Below, in pieces: positions 46,931 to 56,350 of a DNA stretch of 64,000 bases. This stretch comes from Cyathus striatus (Eukaryota > Basidiomycota > Agaricomycetes > Agaricales > Nidulariaceae), in contig JAOVFP010000001.1 of assembly GCA_025738555.1 (NCBI GenBank), positions 1,178,001-1,242,000 of the forward strand. Direction: 5' to 3'. Position numbers and translations under genes: made by a program. Numbering within the stretch: position 1 is the first letter of the stretch; every line of letters starts with the position of its first letter. Below the pieces are notes generated by a model, which saw only the letters and a program-made list of their open reading frames with translations, did no database searches and had not been told where the DNA came from.

Positions 46931-47220
46931 CTCAAAACCTATTATATCTAACTGTAAACTGTTTATGGCCGTGTTTTCACCTGTACCGTAAATGGTTTTC
47001 GAAATATGACCATAACCCGTTTCGGTATGGTTGGCAGCCCTAAGATGAGGGAGATAAGCAAGAGATAAGCCACAAATATTGTTTCACACGATGTACAGAT
47101 AGGGAGCATGACGTTCAAGTGGTCGGACTTACAAAATCGCATGCGACTTCTCTTTTAGGCAGGTGCACTGCCACCTTCACCTTCACCTTCACCTTTTGCA
47201 GCTCAACTTTGACTATGGCT

Positions 47221-47700
47221 AATAGCACAATGTAGTTCATTAGTTATGAACAATAGGATTGAATACAATGGAGTTGTATATAAATAGTTTTCTCATTGTC
47301 TTCAACAATAGGTGAATAGTACAATGCAGTTCATTTATTATGAACAATAGGATTGAAAACAATGGAGTTGTGTATAAATAGTCTCTCATTGTCTTCATAC
47401 AATGGATGAATAACACAATGAAAGGGTGTCGTACTATCCTTTGTTAGTGCATTGTTTGTGCAAGCGATTAATTATTGATATGTGTATGATATTTAATGGT
47501 GATTTAAAGTTATTTGTTCATGTAAGGTATTGGTTTGTTCATGTATAGTATTGGGTATATTTCATTAGTAGTGTATTGTATCATGTGATGGTGTGAAGTA
47601 TTCAGTCATGTGACATTACTGTGCAATTTCTTTAATTGTGGTATACAGTGCATTTGCATGCATTATATATAATCAAAAATCATGCCTGACAGCATGTAGG
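47221..47700. repeat. 94-bp tandem repeats flanking element E, then AT-rich sequence
   Basis: TGAACAATAGGATTGAA.ACAATGGAGTTGT.TATAAATAG recurs at 47247 and 47341 (94-bp period). A further copy, diverged and split by element E, lies at 44190-44282. Each unit holds a TATAAATAG box. These may be U3 repeats of the LTR that served the gag relic. 47450-47700 has no ORF or repeat that I can name. Confidence 0.65.
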
Positions 47701-50700
47701 TCTTCCTCCCCTTCTGCCACCTGTTGCCAGGGGAAGGAGAAGGGGAACAGGAGGAGAAACAGGAACAGGAACAGGAGGAGGTCAAGGTGGAGGAAATGGC
47801 AATTTAAATGGTAGTAGAGGTAGAGCTCATGGGGGAAACACTAACCCTCCCCCTTCTGTGGTGCATAACCCAGCTCCCCAACATCATCAAATTCTACAAT
47901 GGAATCCTCCAATTGTTACAGAGGCAGCTCAGGGGAGGAATACCAATCCCCCAGTTCCTGTGGAGTGTAATCCAGGTGCTGAAAATCAGCCAATTATACG
48001 ATGGAATCCTCCCATGGTTGCAGAGGCAATTCTGCCACCTCATCATCACCCTCAAAATATTCGATGGGTTGGTGGCATTCTGCCACAACCTATTCCTCAT
48101 ATGAATGCACCCCTGCCTGCAGCTGCCCCTCAGAATAATTTGGTGCCACAAATTATTCCTCACATAAATGCACCAGTCCCACCCATTTATCATGACCTTC
48201 CTGCTGATTTCCAAACAATGCATGCCAATCCCCTTACCATTCTTCCACCCATTGGAAGGGGAAGGGGAAGGGGAAGGGGAGGAGGTCAGGGTGAAGGTCA
48301 GGGCAGCAATAGGGGAGGGGGAAGGAGAAGGGGAAGGGGAAGAGGAAGGGGAAGTGGGCACACAGGTGGAGCTCAGGGGGGTATTACCAACCCCTTGCCC
48401 CCTTTGGAGCACAATCCAGCTCCTCATATTCAGACCATTCATGCACATCATCTAGCTCAAAATATTCAACAGGCTGATGATGTTCCACCACCTCCTCCTG
48501 CTATTCCCCAACAAAACATTCCCCACATCAATACACCCCTCCCAGCTGTTCAAAACATGCAACAGAATCATCCAGTTATTGTTGAACCTATTCCTTCTCT
48601 CAACATTCCCCCTCAAAATGTACAACAGACTGCAGATATTCAGCAACCAACCACTCCTCCTCCCATTGTTATTCCCCAAGTTATCCTTCCACTTCCCCCT
48701 GTCCCTGCTCCTATTCCAAATGTGCAACTGAATGCTCCATTCAGGGCAGGCAATAACCGAGGTATTCAATGGATCCCTCCTGTCCAATATTGCAATCCCC
48801 TGCAGGTATGTAATTCTTTAAATGTATCAGATAGCTATTTTAAATAATGTTCAAAGATAACTGCACCTAATATTGCTCTTGCTTCTGAAAATGTTCAATG
48901 GAATACTCCTGTCCCTGCTCCTTTTTGTGCCTTTCGAATCAATCAACAGGCTCCTACTCGTACTCCTGCTCCTGCACCTGCACCTGCTCCCACTCCCACT
49001 CCCACTCCCACTCCTGCTCCACAATATCTTCTATTTCCACAAATTCATGCTCCTCCTCCTCCTCCTCCTCCTCCTCCTGCTCCTGCTCCTCCCCCTGCTC
49101 TCCCTGCTCTCCCTGCCCCTTGCCAATTTCAATATATTGAACTAAATATTCCTGTATGTGTAAAATCTTGCTCCTACCTTTATTATATTTAATTCTTATT
49201 GCAGCCTCCTGTCTATGTTGAATGGGGCAACCCTGTAATTGCTCAGCCAAACCCAATACCTGCAGATCCACCTCCAGACCTTTGGTTCCTTCCATGGAAC
49301 ATGATGGTTGTAGATGTGCCAGATATTCCACCACCCCCTCCACCACCCCCTCACATTCCTATTGCTCACCAACCATTTGATCACAACTGGCCAAAATTCA
49401 CACTTGGCCTGTTCACTGATGTCTGTCCTGACGGTAATGCCTTGCATTGGAAGGCTGAACATTTGACTACTTCAACCAGGGAGCATCTTCAATTTGGAAG
49501 CTGCTGTCTCACTGGAAAGGTTAAACTTCCAGGATGGGGCCAATCTCCAAGAGAGTTGACAGAGCTGCTTGCAAAGGATGGAAACAAGAATTTCCAAGAC
49601 AATATTCATCAATACAACTGTGCCTTTGCCATGACATCCATGGCAGTTGAGAATAATGCTTCCATCCAGGCTGGAGGTCCTTATGTTTTCAAAATTGGAG
49701 GTCGAGTTACTCATTTTGCTGGATCACTCCTACCTTGCCAAGGTCTTCCCAGAAAGTATGCTCAGCTCTACATTCATGATCCAGCTGAGGCACCTTCAGC
49801 TCAGGATCGAATTAATGGTCATCCTGCAAATCATAATCTTAATATGGATGTGAATGTCATGAGAACATTGGAAGATGTTCTCTATCGTCATCATCCAGGT
49901 GCATCAGTCTATTGGAAGGCCTATCAGGAAATACAGAACAATAACCCTGCTCACAACTTTTGCCTTGCCATATGTCGTCCTGTAGGCACAGACCAATGGT
50001 GATACAATGTTCCAACAGAAAATGAGATTGCAGTTCTTCTGCTTGGCAATGGTGATTGGGTGGAGGAACCTTGCAAGGTTATCATGCATCACCTTGATGG
50101 TGCACTGGAGAGAATCAGTGAGGTGAATGCAATGTATTGGCCATTTCACTATCCAATCCTGTTTCCACATGGTCAACTTGGATGGCAGCCTGGCATTCTA
50201 TATAATGGTGTGGATGAGGTGGATAATGTGGATCATGTGCCTAACAGGCAACCAGGAGAGGAGGAGGATGCACCCACAACAGGTCATCAACCAGAGATTC
50301 GTGCTGAAACCTATCAGGGAATTGTGGATGCCATTGCAGTTAATCCAGATGTGCAAGGGGAGGAACTTGGGAAAAGGGTGATCATTCCATCAAGTTTTGC
50401 AGGAAGCACTCAATTCATGCAGCAGAACTGTCAGGATGCACTGGCTATCAATCACCACTTTAAGTTTCCAGACTATTTCCTGACAGTGACCATGGATCCC
50501 CATCACCCAGATGTGAAGAGTGCCTTGCCTGAAGGAGTGGAAGCTCATGGCATTGCATCAATCAAGGCCATCAAGTACATTTACAAGTACATTTTCAAAG
50601 GCCATGATCATGCTACAGTGGAGTTTTCAAGGGAACTGAATGAGATGAAGACATTCTTTGATGCTTGCTATGTCTCTCCCTGTGAGGCTCTGTGGTGACT

Positions 50701-52623
50701 GTTAGCATTTAAATTGCATGAAGAGGTCCCAAATGTGGTTCAACTGTCAATTCATCTTCCAAATGAGCAGTCTGTTATATATAATCAGAATGCTGAAGAT
50801 GTGCGGGAGGTAGTAGAGCGTGCATCAACACAAGATACCACTCTTACTGCTTACTTTAAGGCCAACATTGAATACCCAGCAGCATGGGAGGTTCTGTACC
50901 AGGACATGCCCAATACCTTTGTGTGGAATAAAACTGAGCACACATGGACACTTTGTCAGTGAGGATTTGCCATTGGATGTACATACTTTGTTCATCCAAA
51001 TGCTGGGGAGAGATTCTACCTGCAAACATTGCTAACAGTGGTCAAGGGTGCAGAATCCTTTGCAGACTTGCAAACAGTTGATGGAGTTGTGCATCAGACA
51101 TTCAGAGAGGCATGTCTGGCTTTAGGTCTTCTGCAGGATGATGGTGAATGGAGAGAGTGTTTGCAAGATGCTGCTGCTATGAAGACAGGATATCAGCTGC
51201 ACAGCCTGTTTGGGACAATTCTTCGAGACTGTGGGCCTGTGGATTATGTGGGACTCTGGAATGAATTTAAGGAGCACATCTGTGATGATCTGGGACACAT
51301 CATTCGAACACACCTTCATCTTGCAGATCCTACAGAGCAACAAATCTATGGTACAACACACTATGCTATTACCTTCAGGGGTCAGGAAAGATAGTGATTG
51401 TTGTTGTATCATCAGGAATTGCTGCTTGTCTGATTATTGGAGGGTGAACAGCTCACTCTGTGTTCAAGATACCAATTGATATCAATGAGACATCAATGTG
51501 CAATATTGCATGGAGGTCTGATCTTGCTGGGCTGATTGAGAAGGCTGATGCAGTATTTTGGGATGAGGCACCAATGCAGCACCAACATATCCATGAGGCA
51601 GTGAGCCATACTTTCAAAGACCTTCATCATTCTGATCGACCATTTGGAGGATGCACTGTAGTGTATGGTGGAGACTGGCAACAAATCCTTCCTGTGGTGG
51701 TATGAGGGAGCTGACCTCAGATTGTATCAGCATGCCTTCAGAGATCTGATCTTTGGGCAGACATTACAGTGATTCACTTGTGATGTAACATGCGATTGAA
51801 TGTGGAGGATGAATCTGAACGACGATTTGCTGAGTGGCAGCTGGGTGTTGGACATGGAGAGCACACTACTAATGAGGAGATAGAAATTCCAAACCACTTC
51901 AAGTACACTTCCAATACTGTGGAGTCACTGATTTTGACAATCTACTCTGGACTTTCATCAGCTGAAGGACATGGTGATGAGTACTATGCTGAATGAATGA
52001 TTCTGTCAAGTTGAAATGATGATGTGGATGCTCTGAACTCTCAGATTCTATCTTCATTCCCAGGGGAGGCAACCTCACTGCACAGTGCAGATACACTTCC
52101 AGATGATCTTAGGTATGATGGGGAACTTCTTTACCCAGTGGAGTACCTGAACACAATCAACTGCTCTGGATTACCACTAGCACACTTGGAGTTGAAGATA
52201 GGATGTCCAGTGATAGTGCTTCGAAACTTGAGTGTTTCTGATGGAGTGTGCAATGGAAGCCATGGAGTGATTACAGTGATACAGAATTGAGTGTTGGAAG
52301 TTCAGCTGTTAACTGGGCATAGGAGAGGAAGTTGGGTGTTTATACCACGGATGAAACTTGAACTATCATCTTCTCAAGTTCCTTTCCAGTTTTGTCGACA
52401 CCAGTTCCCTGTTCAACTTGCATTTGCAATGATGATCAACAAGGCACAAGGACAGTCAGTTTCTCATGTTGGATTGGACCTTCGGAATGGAGTGTTTACA
52501 CATGGGCAGTTTTATGTTGGAGTGTCTCAAGTACAATCAGTACACAAGATGAAGGTGATTTGGGATGCCAGAAGTGAAGAAGCAGTTACAAAGAATATAG
52601 TGTACCCAGAAGTGTTACTTTAG
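47700..52623 (+). pseudogene. Helitron Rep-helicase, copy 2 (internally deleted)
   Basis: Longer N-terminal region than seen in copy 1: a Gly/Arg-rich start, Pro/Asn-rich segments, an RGG-like stretch (GRGRGRGRGGGQGEGQGSN near 48256-48310 and a second at 48312-48358), and (PT/PAP)n and P-rich runs (48960-49110). Introns fit at about 48808-48857 and 49153-49204. The conserved region (49205 on) matches copy 1 closely but carries three deletions: 159 bp at 50280 (in frame), 516 bp at 50548 (in frame, removing the HUH motif) and about 330 bp at 51349 (frame-breaking, removing Walker A). The tyrosine motif KYIYKYIFKG and the C-terminal INKAQGQS motif remain. TGA stops at 50000, 50697, 50960, 51447, 51703, 51781, 51994 and 52288 mostly replace CGA. 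It could not act as a transposase. Confidence 0.95.
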
Positions 52624-52733
52624 ATTATATTTGATATTGTAAATAAGTATTTTGTAGTGTAGAGTAGTGTATATTATGGATATTAGTATATATATGTTCT
52701 GAATTTCAATAAGAGATTTGATGTGAAATGATA

Positions 52734-53720
52734 AGCAGGGGTTTGGGGGGTGCAACCCCCCAAGAAGAAAAAAGCGGGGGTCTGGGGGCACAGCCCCTCA
52801 GCAAGCCATCAGTCGTTTGGAGCAGAGGAGGGAGCCGACAGGCTCCTGTTCCTGTAGTGGAGCACGGGTGTAAGGCTTGTCTTATATATAATGAGACAAG
52901 GCCTGGGAATTTGGGCATATATGGTGCGTGTGACATCTGTTTTGGGTATCTCTGTATGGTTTGTGAGAAATTGCAGTCTTTAGTAATTTTTCGTGTTTTT
53001 GGCAATGTTGCAGTTTTGAGAAATTAAATAACTAAGTAAATGACTAAGCATGCCACAATGGCTGATTTATGGCTGCACTGATGCAACGAAATTCTGCCGC
53101 TGGGACTTCCTTTCCCTTTCCTCCCTCCCCTCTTGAGTTGCAACAGGACAATAATACAGTATATATTTGCAGATATATACTGGGACTATAAATATTTAAG
53201 TATTATGAAAATTATTGTGACTGCTGTAGTGATTTATAGTGTATTTGTGATATTTTCAAGTAATGTGATGTGCTGTTTACTGTAATTATATTATGTTGGA
53301 ATGTGTTCCCCCCTTGAGTTGGTAGGACAATTAAATGAGGATGTTTATGTGAATAAGAATGGGAGTGTAATGAGTAAATTATGATGTATTTGATGGATGG
53401 TGTAGTAATTTATAGTGTATTATATGTAGTTTGAGTTGGTTTTCAGCAATTGATGATGAGAATATTTGGTGGTCAGTGTATAATATGTGTTTAATTGATG
53501 TGAATACTGGGAGTGATGATATATAGATAAAGGATATGTGTATAGTTTCTGATTTTGATGTGTGGATTTATATTTGGGGATTGAGGAATAATGATATATA
53601 TCACACAGGTATATAAATACCAGTTGATAATTGAGGATTGAGGAATATTGATATATACCACATGGGTGATATATATGATACATGAGGAACACAATAGGAT
53701 AATAATGAGTAAATAATAGA
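52734..53720. repeat. Helitron-flank repeat unit after copy 2
   Basis: G-rich hairpin module (TTTGGGGGGTGCAACCCCCC at 52742-52761), GACAGGCTCC hairpin, TATATATAATGAGACAAGGC, a shortened middle, CCCTTGAGTTGCAACAGGAC and an AT-rich tail. Two ATTGAGGA.TATTGATATATA words sit near 53580 and 53640. No conserved ORF. Confidence 0.8.
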
Positions 53721-54600
53721 TTATTTGATGGGCACTGTAGTAATGTATGATGGATATAGTTATGTTCTCAGTGTATAATTTGAGTGTAATGAATAGAAAT
53801 AGGAGTATTGATTAAAATAGATTTAGAATGTTTAAGGGAATGAAAATAGTGAAGACTAAACTACATGGGTGTAGATATAACGGATGTGATATATAACCAC
53901 ACAGGTAGATATATTTCACATGGGTAAGCAGGGGGGTTGGGGGGTGCAACCCCCCAAGAAGAAAAAAAGCAGGGGTCTGGGGGCACAGCCCCTCAGCCAA
54001 AAGAACTGGGATGAAGAAGCAGGGGGTCTGGGGGGTGCAGCCCCACAGCAAGCTGTCATCTGTGTGGAGCAGAGGAGGGAGCCGACAGGCTCCCATACCC
54101 ATAGTGGAGCACAGGTGTAAAGCTTGTCTAAATAGAAAGAGAGAAGGCCTGGGAAAGTGGATATAGATGGGATCGTGGGAATCATCAGTTTTGGGGAAAA
54201 TTTGGCAATATTTTACAATATTTGTTTGTAGATACAAATTTGGCCTGTTTGCCGGATCTGCAAAAGATGTTACCATATTGAGATGGCCAGTCTAAACCAA
54301 AAAGAGTAATTTAATGTTACTAAGCATGCCACAATGGCTAACTGATGGCTGGGCTGATGGTCAGAGGTGTGCTGTGCCATGATTACTAAGCGCACCCATG
54401 CCCATGCATGGCTGAGCTGTGCCACATTGCTGCGTGCTGCACTGATTGCTGTGCTGCTGCCCTTTTCTTTGCTCCCCCCACTTTCCCCCCCTTTATTTCT
54501 TGCACCACTAGAGGCATGCTGACAGCCATTATCGATGAGATTACTGCAATTGCAGTAAAAGTGCTTGGACATCTGCAACTGCAACTATGAAACAGCTTTA
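53721..54600. repeat. Further G-rich hairpin module and flank, then low-complexity start
   Basis: A second module (53930-54170) shows the same three hairpins. After 54300 the sequence becomes rich in CTGC/TGCTG words and CCCCCC tracts (54400-54520), without a gene. Confidence 0.6.
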
Positions 54601-56050
54601 TGTCATTGCAGTCCATTATTGCAGGGAATGCTTCATATCTGCTTCTACCACCTGCTGTCATTGCTTCATATTTGCTTTACTATACTGCAGTATCTGCTTC
54701 AGGGTTGGGACATTTGCTTTATAGATGTGCAGTAATTGCTTCAGGATTGTTTCAACCTGCTGCAGTAATTGCATCATAATTGTTTCATGTATTTTTAGTG
54801 ATTGGTTCAGATTTGCTTCCTCATTTTGTAGTAATTACTTCATTGTTGCTTCATCAGTTTGCACTATTTGTGTCATGTGTTTGCTTCATGTTTGCTTCAA
54901 TCTGTTGCAGAACTTGCTTCATATATTTTCTATACATGCTTCAACATTGCTTCAACCCATTGCAGTATATGTTTCATATTTGCTTCATTCCATTGTAGAA
55001 ATTGCTTCATAATTGCTTCAACCCATTGCAGTATTTGCTTCATATTTGCTTCATCCTGTTGTAGGAATTACTTCATAATTGCTTCATTCTGTTGTAGTAT
55101 TTGCTTCATGTTTGCTTCAACCTGTTGCAGAACTTGCTTCATATATATCCTGTACATGCTTCACTTTGCTTCAATCTATTGCAGTATTTGCTTCATATTT
55201 GCTTCATCCTGTTGTAGTATTTGCTTCATATATTTCCTGTACATTTCAAAATTGCTTCAACCTGTTGCAGTATTTGCTTCATAATTGCTTCATAATTGCT
55301 TCATTCTGTTGTAGTATTTGCTTCATGTTTGCTTCAACCTGTTGCAGAACTTGCTTCATATATATCCTGTACATGCTTCAAATTTGCTTCAGCCCATTGC
55401 AGTATTTGCTTCATATTTGCTTCACTCTGTCGTAGGAATTGCTTCAATATTGCTTCAAACCATTGCAGTATTTGCTTCATATTTGCTTCAACCTGTTGTA
55501 GAAATTGCTTCATATTTGCTTCATCCTGTTATAGTATTTGCTTCATATATTTCCTGTACATGCTTCAAAATTGCTTCAACCTGTTGTAGAAATTGCTTCA
55601 TAATTGCTTCATCCTGTTGTAGTATTTGCTTCATATATTTCCTGTACATGCTTCAAAATTGCTTCAACCTGTTGCAGTATTTGCTTCATAATTGCTTTAT
55701 CCTGTTGTAGTATTTGCATCATACTTGCTTCAACCTGTTGCAGAAATTGCTTCATATATATCCTGTACATGCTTCAATTTGCTTCAATCTATTGCAGTAT
55801 TTGTATCATACTCGCTTCAACATGTTGCAGAAATTGCTTCATATATATCCTGTACATGCTTCAATTTGCTTCAACCTATTGCAGTATTTGCTTCATATTT
55901 GCTTCATTCTGTTGTAGTATTTACTTCATATATTTCCTGTACATGCCACAAAATTGCTTCAACACATTGCAGTATTTGCTTCATATATTTTTTGCACCTT
56001 CATGCTTACGTCAACTTGTTGTAGTACTTGCTTTATTTTTGCTTCATATT
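54600..56050. repeat. TTGCTTCA satellite, 11-bp base unit and 33-bp higher-order unit
   Basis: Three 11-mers, TTGCTTCATAT, TTGCTTCAACC and TGTTGCAGTAT, follow each other to give 33-bp units, with a recurrent ATATTTCCTGTACATGCTTC insert. CpG is nearly absent. Since 33 is a multiple of 3, long Cys/Phe/Ser-rich ORFs appear in several frames; they are artefacts. Unrelated to the GTGTCAC satellites. Confidence 0.9.
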
Positions 56051-56059
56051 TGTTATATA

Positions 56060-56350
56060 TCACAAAGGTGTGACAGGTGTGAAACATGAAAAAATGAGAC
56101 AAATAAGACATGTAAGACAGATGTGACAGGTGTGACAGTTGAGAAGAGCATGACATGTATGTGATATATAGGAAATGTGTGACATGTGTGACATGTGGGA
56201 AGAGCGTGACATATGTGACATATGTGAAGAGCGTAATGGGTGTGACAGATAATAAAGGTGTGACATGTGTAACATATGGGAAGAGCATAACAGATGTGAC
56301 AGGTAATAACAGTGTGACATATGTGACAGATAATAATGGTGTGACTACAG
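56060..56350. repeat. TGTGAC array joined to the gypsy pol
   Basis: Words such as GGTGTGACAGGTGTGA, AGAGCGTGACATATGTGACA and GATAATAATGGTGTGAC resemble the satellites of elements A-D. There is no terminus or periodic TGATCA block here. The array replaces the 5' LTR, gag and protease start of the retroelement. Confidence 0.85.

Larger units (their letters stand above)
44283..47220. mobile_element. Element E: 2.9-kb element with 97-bp terminal inverted repeats
   Basis: 44283-44379 (AGCCATAGTCAAAGTTGAGC..) and 47124-47220 are inverse copies differing at about four positions, several of them CpG losses. Both contain a GGTGAA triplicate and CAGTGCACCTGCC. The flanks show an AAT duplication (44280-44282, 47221-47223). 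A neighbouring tandem copy at about 47311-47325 (GGTGAATAGTACAATG) shows the unoccupied site. The interior holds two GTAC-palindrome clusters and a long 19-bp array; no gene is recognised. A 3-bp duplication would fit PIF/Harbinger or CACTA-type elements, but I cannot assign the superfamily. Confidence 0.8.

Noticed and set aside
48873..49346. Leu-rich, Ser-rich and Glu-rich ORFs in this interval
   Set aside because: They are alternative readings of the Pro-rich coding repeat of Helitron copy 2.
54859..56089. Cys/Phe-rich ORFs up to 161 codons that look like small secreted proteins
   Set aside because: They are produced by the 33-bp satellite; frames switch freely between identical repeats and no signal peptide is preserved.
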